Shown here: positions 36,301 to 46,944 of the stretch, piece after piece | Numbering within the stretch: position 1 is the first letter of the stretch | Layout of the letters: every line of letters begins with the position of its first letter | Assembly (NCBI GenBank): GCA_946183915.1 | Contig: CAMHDJ010000008.1 | Location: 1-64,000, forward strand | Direction: 5' to 3' | DNA: 64,000 nt | From: an uncultured Bacteroidales bacterium | GTDB taxonomy: Bacteria; Bacteroidota; Bacteroidia; Bacteroidales; P3 | The notes under the pieces: generated by a model | Database searches by the model: none | The model's input: the letters and a program-made list of their open reading frames with translations, nothing else | What the model was told of the DNA's origin: nothing | Translations under genes and position numbers: made by a program

Positions 36301-36452
36301 TTGAAGTTCATCGGGTTGTTCCAGCCCGGACATGCCGTTGTCTGGTTCCAGGTACCCTGTCCCCAAGCTGCACCCGTCGGCACAACCATCAGCACCGCCA
36401 AGGCGGCCATACGCCAAATAAGACCTTTTTTCTGTTTCCGTTCCATTTGCAT
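33384..36452 (-). CDS. secreted protein with gliding-motility-type C-terminal domain (T9SS cargo)
   Basis: 1022 residues from the ATG at 36452 (a second ATG two codons later is equally possible). The signal peptide ends near GAAWGQ. The middle is beta-rich with PKD/Ig-like stretches (for example VCPGDEVTLSGFSASSYTWS). The C-terminus (about 935-1022), starting FPNIFTPGSEDENEKFRLYS and ending GTVTLIR, is the CHU_C type B sorting domain that sends proteins through type IX secretion. Function of the cargo unknown. It precedes recQ in the same direction, which is an odd pairing. Confidence 0.87.
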   Translation of the reverse strand: MQMERKQKKGLIWRMAALAVLMVVPTGAAWGQGTWNQTTACPGWNNPMNFNDQNNMVLGGYVWQGQQGYKNGNGVPSAVNAFTDISFSNGSTTQPIISGNSLSSATTNTGGDCAVFPTGFATNKAFAIYTNTTQASGHPVNKDPSTLDHLSFVPTHFNTFDSGSINTTLERSIRIGDACGRSSGSTNAQALYYNMYVEPTNAMMFIYYACVVEQPTHPAADNPAFIIRVMKQNAAGQWVQASPTNPSSQSNNDTLAYMVTSTPATTSGGTVVLQPDFNTNGWHQVNGPITGYGSTSSIYYKDWVKVSLNLSNLLFQNVRIEVMVSDCSMTQHFAYAYICGECRPMSISNSGCPAGMSQDVTTLSAPRGLLNYVWYASEYGQSNVNTLNLPLTNPNSTAYFTFRQLTPDVGTEADSAYIYHVQADDFRVTYRPNEAHQQGIPASADSVGNQQTFKCQMTSALDPAKPFLSALYTTVTNIKPTMEVDSLSICGGDVFLQNSSYVPGSPDGVDENATEWYFYNNPGCIGPSDSMIVGDSASMHFDGGSLRGVRVRSYASEDPTCYSEAIYPIRPLPYPVGGIGISQRVLCDDDPATLTDTTNNSTYRVWRFRDSAAESDMTLVDTLVGYGDENRQVTRSFTHGLEPVELLVRNGLYYVNPLNTSDTIWCENTLYDTLSVFLHPELQVIGDTIVCQGTLTDATVNAIGVDGCSYQWSTSLNSITGNIPPGNHLAVTPYADTCTYYVRVTSPQNCVAWDSIHAYLVSPRLTISPADGKVCPGDEVTLSGFSASSYTWSASPEDTTLAGQENQAVVRVRPRVNTTYTLVGHGGSGDNICDASPISTQVTVYPYPVPRVTLNPSIIDSENPTITMRDDSPNSVATYWTFDAGEVAEGREVTHTFEEATNVDSVYVVMTSANELGCRIGYPFSIPVSMYTAWFPNIFTPGSEDENEKFRLYSINTYEHFHISIFNRRGEVVFESQDSHFEWDGTFNGTPCPQGAYVYICRFRKPGTYNLSTLKGTVTLIR

Positions 36453-36503
36453 AGCATTAAATTTCAACCCACTACACAAATCACTCCCACGTTATACAAT
36501 CAG

Positions 36504-36534
36504 CAAAGATAGCATTTTTTGACAATTAATGCAA
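36504..36534 (-). promoter_or_regulatory. promoter of the CHU_C protein-recQ unit
   Basis: On the minus strand TTGC (36534-36531), 19 bp, TATCTTTG (36511-36504). The -33 box keeps TTG. About 50 nt before the chosen ATG. Confidence 0.6.
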
Positions 36535-36589
36535 CTTTTTCACCTTAATAGATGCAAAAAAGTGTCAAATTGTTGTCAAGCGATGAAAA

Positions 36590-36625
36590 AAAATAGAGAA
36601 GGATGTCCCCGAGTGGGGGCATCCT
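36590..36625 (-). terminator. terminator after rpsA
   Basis: GGATGCCCCC pairs with GGGGACATCC around a short loop, followed on the minus strand by TTCTCTATTTTTTTT. It lies 35 nt after the rpsA stop. Confidence 0.8.
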
Positions 36626-36659
36626 CCCTTTGACAGTGTGCGGACTCGCCGCGGCGGTT

Positions 36660-38429
36660 TTACTTCTCTTCTTTCAGTTTCTGGAAGATGTCGAGGTCGC
36701 CGAGGGTGGTCTTCTCGAGGTTGTCGTTAATCTGCTTCACGGTCTTCTTCGTGTTGCGCTCGCGGTTGTTGTCGCTCTCGCGGCCACCGTCGTTGCCTTC
36801 CTGGAAGGTACGGGTGTGGCTGACGATGATCTTCTTCGAATCCTTGTTGAACTCGATAACCTTGAAGTCGAGGGTCTCGCCCTGGCGGGCTTTGCTCTTG
36901 TCGGCCTTGTCGAGGTGGCGCATCGGAGCGAAGGCTTCGACCTCGTAGGGCAGGATGACGGTGGCACCCTTGTCGTTCATGTTGACGATCTTGCCCTGGT
37001 GGACGCTACCCACGGTGAAGAGGCTCTCGTAGACATCCCAAGGATTGTCCTCAAGCTGCTTGTGACCGAGGCTGAGGCGACGGTTTTCGGCATCGACCTC
37101 GAGGACGACGACGTCGATCTTCTCGCCGATCTTGGTGAACTCGGCGGGGTGTTTGATCTTCTTGCTCCAGCTGAGGTCGCTGATGTGGATCAGGCCGTCG
37201 ACGCCCTCTTCGAGCTCGACGAAGATACCGAAGTTGGTGAAGTTGCGCACCGTGGCGGTGTGTTTGCTGCCGACGGGGTACTTCTCGGCGATGGCGAGCC
37301 AGGGATCGGGCATGAGCTGGCGGATGCCGAGGCTCATCTTGCGGTTCTCGCGGTCGAGGGTCAGGATGACGGCTTCGACCTCGTCGCCCACCTTCAGGAA
37401 GTCCTGAGCCGAGCGCAGGTGCTGGCTCCAGCTCATCTCGCTGACGTGGATCAGGCCCTCAACGCCGGGCATGACCTCGACAAAGGCACCGTAGTCGGCG
37501 ATGACGACGACCTTGCCCTTGATGTGGTCACCCTCCTTGAGGTTGGGATCGAGAGCATCCCAGGGGTGAGGAGTGAGCTGCTTGAGACCGAGGGCGATGC
37601 GGCGCTTGGCCTCGTCGAAGTCGAGAATGACGACGTTGATCTTCTGGTCGAGCTGAACCACCTCGCTCGGATGGCTGATGCGGCCCCAGCTGAGGTCGGT
37701 GATGTGGATCAGACCGTCCACACCGCCCAGGTCGACGAAGACACCGTAGCTGGTGATATTCTTCACCACGCCTTCGAGCACCTGGCCCTTCTCGAGGTGG
37801 CTGATGATCTCGGCCTTCTGGGCCTCGATCTCGTCCTCGATGAGAGCCTTGTGGCTGACGACGACGTTCTTGTACTCATGATTGATCTTGACCACCTTGA
37901 ACTCCATCTGCTTGTCGACGTAGACGTCGTAGTCGCGGATGGGTTTGACGTCGATCTGGCTGCCGGGCAGGAAGGCCTCGATGTTGTCGAACACCGTGAC
38001 GATGAGACCACCCTTGGTGCGGCTCTTGACGTAGCCGGTGATGATTTCCTGGTTGTCGTAGGCCTCGTTGACGCGGTCCCACGACTTCAGGATACGGGCT
38101 TTCTTGTGGCTGAGCATCAGCTGGCCGTTGGCGTCCTCCTGACTCTCGACATAGACCTCGATCTTGTCGCCGGGCTTCAGGTCGGGATTGTAGCGCACCT
38201 CGCTGACGGGGATGACACCGTCGCTCTTGGCGCCCACGTTGACGACCACCTCGCGGTCGGTGATGGCGACGATCACGCCCTCGATCACTTCCTGCTCGGT
38301 GAAAGCGTTGAAGCTCTTCTCATAGGCGTCATTGTGCTCGCCCGTCTCTTGTTGTTTGATTTTGCCAGCTTTCTCGTCGACGGCGTTCCAGTCGAAGTCG
38401 GCCAGCGGTTGTACGTTCTTGTAGTCCAT
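36660..38429 (-). CDS. rpsA: 30S ribosomal protein S1
   Basis: 589 residues from the ATG at 38429, which gives the family start [15 protein letters not shown]. Six S1/OB-fold repeats are visible, e.g. [69 protein letters not shown] and [22 protein letters not shown], each followed by LIHISDLSW or [10 protein letters not shown]1 helps mRNA binding on the 30S subunit. The leader (about 115 nt from the predicted promoter) is long, as often seen for self-regulated ribosomal protein genes, but no specific structure was identified. Confidence 0.96.
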   Translation of the reverse strand: MDYKNVQPLADFDWNAVDEKAGKIKQQETGEHNDAYEKSFNAFTEQEVIEGVIVAITDREVVVNVGAKSDGVIPVSEVRYNPDLKPGDKIEVYVESQEDANGQLMLSHKKARILKSWDRVNEAYDNQEIITGYVKSRTKGGLIVTVFDNIEAFLPGSQIDVKPIRDYDVYVDKQMEFKVVKINHEYKNVVVSHKALIEDEIEAQKAEIISHLEKGQVLEGVVKNITSYGVFVDLGGVDGLIHITDLSWGRISHPSEVVQLDQKINVVILDFDEAKRRIALGLKQLTPHPWDALDPNLKEGDHIKGKVVVIADYGAFVEVMPGVEGLIHVSEMSWSQHLRSAQDFLKVGDEVEAVILTLDRENRKMSLGIRQLMPDPWLAIAEKYPVGSKHTATVRNFTNFGIFVELEEGVDGLIHISDLSWSKKIKHPAEFTKIGEKIDVVVLEVDAENRRLSLGHKQLEDNPWDVYESLFTVGSVHQGKIVNMNDKGATVILPYEVEAFAPMRHLDKADKSKARQGETLDFKVIEFNKDSKKIIVSHTRTFQEGNDGGRESDNNRERNTKKTVKQINDNLEKTTLGDLDIFQKLKEEK

Positions 38430-38549
38430 TATAATGATGGATTCTTGTTGTTGTGTGCCCCTGCCCGGCACGGTTTGACAATCTGTTTTTGTTCCTAACT
38501 ATCTGTCAGGCAGTACGCTGGCAGGGTGCGCAGCCGACAGACGGAATTG

Positions 38550-38557
38550 CAAAGATA
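38550..38557 (-). promoter_or_regulatory. -7 element of rpsA
   Basis: On the minus strand TATCTTTG, about 120 nt before the rpsA ATG. No clean TTTG at -33. Confidence 0.5.
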
Positions 38558-38642
38558 CAACATTTTTTGAAATTAGAGATAAAAAAGTGCACTTTTCCTT
38601 ACAGATGGCTTGCCGACACTCCTCAAACCCGGTTTTGACAGA

Positions 38643-38833
38643 ATTAAGTTAATTTAAGTCAAAAAATTAGATCGTGCACGATCTAATTTGCACATTTAAA
38701 CCCCTCTGAACGAGCCGTTTGGCTGTCCGGAGGGGTTCAATCCTTGCTGGAAACTTTGCAAAACGCTTACAGGGCAAGGGTTTTACCCTGGTTTTAAGAG
38801 AGTCATCAGGGAGTCATCAGGGAGTCATCAGGG
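38643..38833 (+). repeat. core repeat element, copy C
   Basis: AT-rich head, 24-bp perfect palindrome at 38665-38688, body, hairpin at 38770-38790 (one mismatch, TTACCCTG on the right arm), three exact 11-bp units at 38801-38833. It is the most divergent copy: the body contains AACCCCTC...GAGGGGTT, which can pair. It lacks the 152-bp upstream element. It sits between the 5' end of rpsA and the 3' end of the MFS gene. Confidence 0.85.
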
Positions 38834-38863
38834 AGTTGGGAGGTAGAAGTCCTGACAGTGAGG

Positions 38864-40177
38864 TCATTCGACGGGGATGTCGCGGTTGACGTTTTTCGAC
38901 CCCACAAGGGCGTAGAAGAGGATGTAGGCCAACATGGCGGCCACGATCCAGTAGGAGCCCATGTAGCCCACGGTCTTGGCGAGGGCGTTCTGGATGAGGG
39001 GCATGACGCCGCCGCCGACCACCATCATCATGAAGATGCCGCTGGCCTGCTCGGTGTATTTGCCGAGGCCTTCGACCGAGAGGTTGAAGATGCCGCCCCA
39101 CATGAGCGAGGTGCAGAGGCCGCAGAGCACCAGGAAGAGGGCGCTCAGGGGCACCTGGAACATCTGGAAGCCGTCGGTAACGCTGTAGCCCGGCATGGAG
39201 ACGCGCACGTCGGCCGGCAGCAGGATGGCCACGACGATGAAGAGGATGGCCACGATGGCGGCCACGGAGAGCTGGGTGCGGGTCGATACCTTGCCGCTGA
39301 TGGCGGCGCTGGCGGCACGGCCCACCATCATCAACAGCCAGTAGACGGCAGCCACGGCTCCGCCCACGGCGGCGCTGGCCACGGGGCCCAGCGGATCGCT
39401 CAGGTAGAAGTTCAGCTCGGCGGGGATGCCCACCTCGATGCCGACGTAGAAGAAGATGGCCACCACGCCGAGCACCAGGTGGCGGAAGCTCCAGGCGCTG
39501 TGGGGGTCGCGGCCGCCGCGGATGATGCGCTCGCGGCGCGGCTCGGGGATCTTCACGAAGAGGATCACCACGAAGGCCAGGGCGAAGACGCCCATGGCGA
39601 TGAAGAGCAGCGGCGAGACGTCGCTCATGGCGGTGCGGTCGGTGACGGTGCCGATGAGGGCGCCAACGAGCAGCGGGGTGAGGGTACCGGTGAGCGAGTT
39701 GAGGGTGCCGCCGGTCTGGATGAGCTGGTTGCCGCGGTTGCCGCCGCCGCCCAGCAGGTTGAGCATCGGGTTGACCACCGTGTTGAGCATGCAGACGCAG
39801 AAGCCGCAGATGAAGGCGCCCAGCAGGTAGATGAGGAAGTTGAGCATCACGGGCTGGCCCGAGACGGTGAAGGTCTCGACCGAGGCGCCCAGGAGGCTGG
39901 AGAGGTACTGCACCAGCACGCCGACGAAGCCGACGCCGAGGGCCCAGAGGGCCGTCTTCTTGTAGCCGATGCGCTGCATCAGCTTGCCGGCCGGTATGCC
40001 CATGATGAGGTAGGCCAGGAAGTTCATCAGGTTGCCGAGCATGCCGGACCACTCGTACTGGTTCTTCCAGATGTTGCCGAAAGGTGCCGCCATGTTGGTC
40101 ACAAAGCTGATCATGGCGAACATGAAGAACATCGTGACAACGGGCACTACGGCCAGTTTGGTTTGTTTCTGTTCCAT
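38864..40177 (-). CDS. MFS sugar transporter, FucP/GluP family
   Basis: 437 residues with about 12 membrane helices. The N-terminus LAVVPVVTMFFMFAMISFVTNM, then NLMNFLAYLIMGIPAGKLMQRIGYKKT and a central GGGGNRGNQLIQTGGTLNSL, fits the fucose/glucose/galactose:H+ symporter family. Sugar specificity cannot be read. No kinase or glycosidase gene is adjacent. 47 nt downstream of the C10 peptidase gene in the same direction. Confidence 0.88.
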   Translation of the reverse strand: MEQKQTKLAVVPVVTMFFMFAMISFVTNMAAPFGNIWKNQYEWSGMLGNLMNFLAYLIMGIPAGKLMQRIGYKKTALWALGVGFVGVLVQYLSSLLGASVETFTVSGQPVMLNFLIYLLGAFICGFCVCMLNTVVNPMLNLLGGGGNRGNQLIQTGGTLNSLTGTLTPLLVGALIGTVTDRTAMSDVSPLLFIAMGVFALAFVVILFVKIPEPRRERIIRGGRDPHSAWSFRHLVLGVVAIFFYVGIEVGIPAELNFYLSDPLGPVASAAVGGAVAAVYWLLMMVGRAASAAISGKVSTRTQLSVAAIVAILFIVVAILLPADVRVSMPGYSVTDGFQMFQVPLSALFLVLCGLCTSLMWGGIFNLSVEGLGKYTEQASGIFMMMVVGGGVMPLIQNALAKTVGYMGSYWIVAAMLAYILFYALVGSKNVNRDIPVE

Positions 40178-40224
40178 TGTCTATAGTTGTTTGTTTCTTT
40201 GTTTGCTATGGGTGTAGGGGTTAT

Positions 40225-42258
40225 CTATCGCACGACGACCTTGTGCGGGCTGGCGCCGGGGGCGCTGACCACGTAGACGCCGGCCGAGGGCACGCGGACG
40301 GTGAGCGACGCGGTGGCGTGGCCCAGGCAACGGCCCTGGACGTCGTGGAGCGAGAGCGGCGTGCCGGGGGCGGCGGCGACGCTGACCGTGCGGCCCTGGA
40401 CGCTGACCGAGGCCGGCAGCTCGTCGGCCTCGGCAGGCACACCGACGTGGGTCGGCGGGTCGAGCAGCGCGCGGATCATCCACGACGCGTAGAAGGGAAG
40501 CATCCGGTCGATGGGGGCCCACTGGCCCTGGTAGCGGATCCAGGAGCCGTCGTCGGTGCCGGTGTAGTGCGAGTAGCTGATGGGGAAGGGCGATCCTTTG
40601 GCGTAGATGGTCACCCAGAGGGGCGTGGTGTCGGCAAAGTCGATCCCGACCGTGGCAGGGATCTGATAGGTGTTCATGCCGTAGCCCTGGGCCATGAGGC
40701 TGTCGGTGTAGAAGGGTTCGCCCTCGGGCAGCGCGCCGCGATAGAGGCGGAGGTAGTAGGGTCCTGCGGCCTCATAGGTCCAGAAGTGCACCTCGCGCAG
40801 GCGCTCCTTGCCGGCCAGGTAGCTGGCAGGAATGCGGATGCCCCACTCGACCGAGTCCTCCTCGGTGAGGTTTTTGTAGGCTATGCCGTTCGAACGGCAG
40901 TAGCCGACGCTGTCGCGGTGGAGGGGGACGAAGACGGCGGTGTCGGAGTAGTCCTGCGTGGGCGAGGTGATGATGGGGTTGGCGGGGTTGCCGCTGGTCC
41001 AGTGGTCGAAACGATAGCCCGGGCGGGCCGTGGCCAGGAGGAGGATGCGGAGGCTGTCGGTGGAGTAGGTGCCGCTGCCGCTCACGGTGCCTCGGGCCGG
41101 GTTGGCGGAGACCACCGTGACCGTCGAGGTGCCCTCATTGACGGTGATGGGGTAAATATGGAAGATGGCTGAGTTAAGCTGGCTGAACGACATGTGGGCG
41201 CTGGGCACCAGACTGTCGAGGGTGAAGAAGCCGTTGTAGCTGCCGTCCCAGCCCCAGTTGAAGTGGTAGAGGCCAAGGGTGTCGCGACCGTCGAGCACAA
41301 AGGCGTGGCCGCCGCTGGGGCCGTAGCCGTCGTAGAGGACGGGACGCGCGGCGTCGAGGTCAGCATCGATCAGGGCACGCCACTCGGCGTCGGTATAGCC
41401 CTCCTTGTAGCCGGTGAAGAGGGCGGGGTTGTAGCGGAAGTACTGCTTGAGGGCTGTCTCGCTCGAGGCGCGCTGTATGTTGCCCAGCGGGTTACTGTGG
41501 GCGCCGCTGGAGCCGGGCCCGTACTCCATGTCGACGGCCACGCCCACATGGTAGAGCAGCTCGGCGACGGCCGTCCGCTTGTATTCGGGCGTGGTGCTGT
41601 TGAAGATAGTGGGCATGTCGTCCCAGCGGTAGTGGGTGGTGTCGAAGGTGGCACTGAGGGTGCCATACGTGGGATGGACGAAGGAGTGGCTGCCACGGCC
41701 CACCTCGGGGTGCTTCCAATAGCGCATCACCTGGGCGGCAGCGGTGGCCACACAGCCGGTCATGGCGCGCCGTTGGGCCACGGAGTCGTAGGGGCACATC
41801 GCGTTGTAGTTGTTCGACTGCCCCCAGCGGGTCTTCAGCAGCGGGGCCACCGCCGTGGCGACAGCCTTGCGAGAAGGCCGGCCGAGGAGGGCATTCCACT
41901 CGTCGACCGCACGGGCCGAGGGGGAGTAGCCCTGCCGCTGGGCATTGGCGATGTCGCGCTGGTAGCCCTCGATCCACTCGGCCACCGGGGCGGGGATGGC
42001 ATCGGGGTTCAGCCGGCCGTCGGGCGAATAGCCGAGGAGGGGACGCACTGCGTCGTCGGCGGCCAGGAGCACGAAGCCCAGGGTGTCGGCACCGGTGAAG
42101 AGCCTGCAGCCGGAGAAGGCGGCGGGGGTAACGTCGATCACGTCTGTGCGGTTCAGCACATGCTGCGCCGCCCGCAGCAACAACGCGGGATCAACGGGTT
42201 TTGCCTGCAAGGGCAAGCATGCCGTCAGGATGGCGAGGGCAAGGACAATACGTTTCAT
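40225..42258 (-). CDS. C10 family (streptopain-type) cysteine peptidase, secreted
   Basis: 677 residues from the ATG at 42258. Signal peptide to LPLQA (about residue 19). A propeptide follows, then the peptidase domain with Cys169 in AMTGCVATAAAQVM, His318 in PSGGHAFVLDG and the FNWGWDG segment (Asn334, Trp335), all as in SpeB and interpain. After the catalytic domain come beta-rich regions and a C-terminal 70-residue domain (TPLSLHDVQGRCLGH...SAGVYVVSA...HKVVVR) that looks like a type IX type A sorting domain. Its start overlaps the stop of the next C10 gene (ATGA). Confidence 0.9.
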   Translation of the reverse strand: MKRIVLALAILTACLPLQAKPVDPALLLRAAQHVLNRTDVIDVTPAAFSGCRLFTGADTLGFVLLAADDAVRPLLGYSPDGRLNPDAIPAPVAEWIEGYQRDIANAQRQGYSPSARAVDEWNALLGRPSRKAVATAVAPLLKTRWGQSNNYNAMCPYDSVAQRRAMTGCVATAAAQVMRYWKHPEVGRGSHSFVHPTYGTLSATFDTTHYRWDDMPTIFNSTTPEYKRTAVAELLYHVGVAVDMEYGPGSSGAHSNPLGNIQRASSETALKQYFRYNPALFTGYKEGYTDAEWRALIDADLDAARPVLYDGYGPSGGHAFVLDGRDTLGLYHFNWGWDGSYNGFFTLDSLVPSAHMSFSQLNSAIFHIYPITVNEGTSTVTVVSANPARGTVSGSGTYSTDSLRILLLATARPGYRFDHWTSGNPANPIITSPTQDYSDTAVFVPLHRDSVGYCRSNGIAYKNLTEEDSVEWGIRIPASYLAGKERLREVHFWTYEAAGPYYLRLYRGALPEGEPFYTDSLMAQGYGMNTYQIPATVGIDFADTTPLWVTIYAKGSPFPISYSHYTGTDDGSWIRYQGQWAPIDRMLPFYASWMIRALLDPPTHVGVPAEADELPASVSVQGRTVSVAAAPGTPLSLHDVQGRCLGHATASLTVRVPSAGVYVVSAPGASPHKVVVR

Positions 42259-44429
42259 AACACTACTATTTTCTTGGCAATTCCGGAACCCACCCGGATG
42301 AGATAGACGCCGGCGGGCAGCTGGTGCAGTTCGTCGCGACGGGTGGCGACGCAACGGCCCATCATGTCGTAGACCTTGATCGGCTGGTCCACCTCGTTTT
42401 CTTCAACCTCGTCGATGCCCACCTCCTGGCAGTAGGCGTAGAAGGTGGTGTCGCCAGCGACGGTGAAGGTAATGGCATTGTCGGTGGAGGTGAGGCCTTC
42501 CCAGTGGTGGAACAGGGGGTCGGAGACACTGACTGTGACGGTGGCACCCAGGGGGTAGTCGCCAGCACCGCTGAAAGATTCGAGGTCGCAGTAGCCGGCA
42601 TTCTCGACCGCCACATGGCAAAGTCGCGGAGAGAAGAGGGCGCGGATCATCCAGGTGTAGTGGACACCGGTCTGGTCGATGGGTTGCCAGCCGCCGGGCA
42701 GTTTGTACCAACAGCCGTCGCTGACGGCGGTGTAGTGCGAGGCTGCGGCCGGGAATCCGGTGGCAGTGGTGAAGCGGAAGGTGATCCAGACGGTCTGGTT
42801 GTCGGGGACAGCGAGGGGCTCTTCGAGTTCAATGGTGGTCCACCCAAAGGCCTCTGTGAGGTCGGGCTGCATAGTCAGCACGCGGGTGGCAGAGCTAATG
42901 CTCTCGCCGCAGTAGACATTCATCGTGTAATAGCCCGGTTCATAGACGAAGAGCTGGACTGCGCTGAGGCTGCGCAGATCGTTTCGGAGATCGGCAGGGA
43001 TGCGGATACCCCACTCGGTAGTGGTACCATAGTCGTCGCGCCACCGGCCAGCGCAAATGTCGTCGCAGTAGGACACGGTGTCGGAACCGATGGGTTCGAA
43101 GAGGGCCGTGTCGATCATGTCGCCGTTGGGCACAAAGGTAAAGTTGGGCATCGAGTAGCCACTGGACCAGCCGGCGAAACGGTAGCCCTCGGCAGGGACG
43201 ACGGTGATCTGGACCGTATCCTGATATGGGACATAGGTACCGCTGCCTGTGACGGTGCCTCGGGTGGTGTCGCTGCTGACCAACGCCACGGTGGCTAGCG
43301 AGTCGTTGTTGTAGCAGGGGCGCACTCCGAAGAGGGCGGTGTTCTGCTGATTGAAGGTATAGGTGGCGTTGCCCCCGATGCCACCGGCACCGGGCGAGAG
43401 GGAGTCGATGGTATAGTAGCCGTCGTAGTAGCCACCCCAGCCCCAGTTGAGGTGGAACATGCCGGTCGAGTCGTAGCCGTCGAGGACGAAGGCGTGGCCA
43501 CCCGAGGCATCGGCACCCGAGTAAAGCACTGGACGACCGTGGACGATCTCGTTGCGAATCAGGCTGCTCCAAGCATCATCGGTGTACATTTCCTTGACAC
43601 GTCCCTCCAGCATCGGGTTGTAACCGAAGTGTTCGCGAAGGGATCGTTCGGTCGAGGGGAAGTTCAGTCCATACTGGGTGTAGGCGATCACATAGGCTCC
43701 GCTGCTGCCAACGGTGTAGTTCATCTCGACACTGACGCCGACATGGTACATCAACTGGGCCACCGCATGTATCTCCTCACTGCTGCTACTCCAGTTCAAA
43801 GCGTTGGGCATCAAGTCCCACTGGTAGAGAGTATCGTAGCTGACCGAGAGGGGGCCGAAATCAGCATCAACATATGAATGGGTGCCATAGCCCTTGACTG
43901 GGTGGTTCCAGTACTTCATCACCTGGGCTTGAGCCGTGGCCACACAGCCGGTGACGGCATGGGACGAGTCGGTGTACGAGTAGGGGCACATGGCGTTGTA
44001 GCGCGGCGACTGGTTCCACGTGGTGGTCATCAGGGGCGCCACCGGCTGGTAGCGGTTGCTTTTGGGGTTGGCCCACTGGGCTTGAACCTCGGCGCTGGGC
44101 ACGGCACCATATTTGACCAGGTCGGCTATCTCGTGCTGGTAGCCTTCGATCCACGCTGCCACATGGGGCGGCATGTTGTCAACTGGGAACTGACCAGTGG
44201 CAGAATAGGCCAGCACAGGCCGCACACAGTCATCGGCTGCGACAACAACGAAACCCTGCCCTGAGACAGGCGTAAACACATAAAGGCCCTCCCATGTCGC
44301 AGGAGAGACGCACACTGCCGGAGCAAAGAAGTGGTCTTCAACGAGCCTACAGGCCCGTTGCACATCGACCGGACGGGCCATCGCTGCCGCAGCGGTCATC
44401 AATAGTATAAATAACAAGTGTCTCTTCAT
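42255..44429 (-). CDS. C10 family cysteine peptidase, secreted, second copy
   Basis: 724 residues from the ATG at 44429. Signal peptide to AAAMA (about 18). Active-site Cys162 in AVTGCVATAQAQVM, His312 in ASGGHAFVLDG, LNWGWGGYYDG with Asn328 and Trp329. Two further beta-rich regions follow, the second ending in an FHHWEGLTSTDNAITF-type repeat, then a type A sorting-like domain (IKVYDMMGRCVATR...LPAGVYLIRV...KIVVL). Same architecture as the gene after it, with moderate sequence similarity, so an old tandem duplication. It follows the atpG terminator; no own promoter was identified. Confidence 0.9.
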   Translation of the reverse strand: MKRHLLFILLMTAAAAMARPVDVQRACRLVEDHFFAPAVCVSPATWEGLYVFTPVSGQGFVVVAADDCVRPVLAYSATGQFPVDNMPPHVAAWIEGYQHEIADLVKYGAVPSAEVQAQWANPKSNRYQPVAPLMTTTWNQSPRYNAMCPYSYTDSSHAVTGCVATAQAQVMKYWNHPVKGYGTHSYVDADFGPLSVSYDTLYQWDLMPNALNWSSSSEEIHAVAQLMYHVGVSVEMNYTVGSSGAYVIAYTQYGLNFPSTERSLREHFGYNPMLEGRVKEMYTDDAWSSLIRNEIVHGRPVLYSGADASGGHAFVLDGYDSTGMFHLNWGWGGYYDGYYTIDSLSPGAGGIGGNATYTFNQQNTALFGVRPCYNNDSLATVALVSSDTTRGTVTGSGTYVPYQDTVQITVVPAEGYRFAGWSSGYSMPNFTFVPNGDMIDTALFEPIGSDTVSYCDDICAGRWRDDYGTTTEWGIRIPADLRNDLRSLSAVQLFVYEPGYYTMNVYCGESISSATRVLTMQPDLTEAFGWTTIELEEPLAVPDNQTVWITFRFTTATGFPAAASHYTAVSDGCWYKLPGGWQPIDQTGVHYTWMIRALFSPRLCHVAVENAGYCDLESFSGAGDYPLGATVTVSVSDPLFHHWEGLTSTDNAITFTVAGDTTFYAYCQEVGIDEVEENEVDQPIKVYDMMGRCVATRRDELHQLPAGVYLIRVGSGIAKKIVVL

Positions 44430-44437
44430 AACACATA

Positions 44438-44472
44438 ATAAAAAAGGCACCGATAACATCCGTATCGGTGCC
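44438..44472 (-). terminator. terminator after atpG
   Basis: GGCACCGATA pairs with TATCGGTGCC around a 7-nt loop and is followed on the minus strand by TTTTTTATT. It ends the ATP synthase operon and lies 9 nt before the next ATG, so the C10 genes need a different promoter or read-through. Confidence 0.85.
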
Positions 44473-44487
44473 TGACTGTCGTTCGTG

Positions 44488-45354
44488 TCAACCCTTCAAG
44501 GCTTCCGACCCACTGACGATCTCGATGATCTCGTTGGTGATGGCCGCTTGTCGGGCTTTGTTGTAACTCAACCGTAGGTCTTTGAGCAACTCGGTGGCGT
44601 TGTCGGTGGCTTTCTGCATAGCGGTCATGCGGGCACCATGCTCGGCCGCCAGCGAATCAAGCACCACTCGGTAGAAGGTGCTGCGGAGCGTCAAGGGTAT
44701 CATCTCGCGCAGGATCTCCTCTTTCGAGGGCTCAAAGATGTAGTCGTTGTTCTGTTTCCGGTCGGCTGAAGCCACTGTGCGCCCCACTGGCAGGAAGGTC
44801 TCGTTGGAGAGCACTTGCGAGAGGGAGTTCTTGAACTGGTTGTAAACCAACTCCACGCGGTCAACTCGCTTCTCAGCAAAGTCGGCCATGAGCGAGTCTG
44901 CCAGGGTAGCCACGGCATCGAAGGCCGGATTATCCAGCAGGTCATCCTGTACCGACAGCTGCAAGTCCTTCTGTCGCACAAGCAGTTCGGAGGCCTTGCG
45001 GCCGATGCTGACCACACGGATGGCGACTCCTTCGGCCCGATAGTGGTCGATACGCTGCTGGGCCAGCTTGATGACGTTGCTGTTGAAGGCACCACAGAGA
45101 CCCTTGTTGGAGGTAACTACCACCAGCACCACCGTCTGCACCGGGCGGACAGCATGGTAGGGGGTCTGCACCCCGTCGTCGGCACCGATGTCGGCAAGTA
45201 TCTCGTTCAGCTGGGCCGCATAGGGACGCATCCCGATGATGGCATTCTGCGCCCGACGGAACTTGGCGGCGGAGACCATCTTCATAGCCGAGGTGATCTG
45301 CTGTGTGGAGCTCACCGAGGCGATGCGTGTACGGACTTCTTTCAGGTTAGCCAT
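44488..45354 (-). CDS. atpG: ATP synthase F1 gamma subunit
   Basis: 288 residues. N-terminal helix MANLKEVRTRIASVSSTQQITSAMKMVSAAKFRRAQ and the matching C-terminal helix ARMTAMQKATDNATELL...NKARQAAITNEIIEIVSG form the rotor shaft. SNKGLCGAFN is the conserved family motif. Last gene of the operon, 7 nt after atpA. Confidence 0.96.
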   Translation of the reverse strand: MANLKEVRTRIASVSSTQQITSAMKMVSAAKFRRAQNAIIGMRPYAAQLNEILADIGADDGVQTPYHAVRPVQTVVLVVVTSNKGLCGAFNSNVIKLAQQRIDHYRAEGVAIRVVSIGRKASELLVRQKDLQLSVQDDLLDNPAFDAVATLADSLMADFAEKRVDRVELVYNQFKNSLSQVLSNETFLPVGRTVASADRKQNNDYIFEPSKEEILREMIPLTLRSTFYRVVLDSLAAEHGARMTAMQKATDNATELLKDLRLSYNKARQAAITNEIIEIVSGSEALKG

Positions 45355-45361
45355 AGGTCGT

Positions 45362-46939
<1,578 letters not shown>

Positions 46940-46944
46940 ATTCG

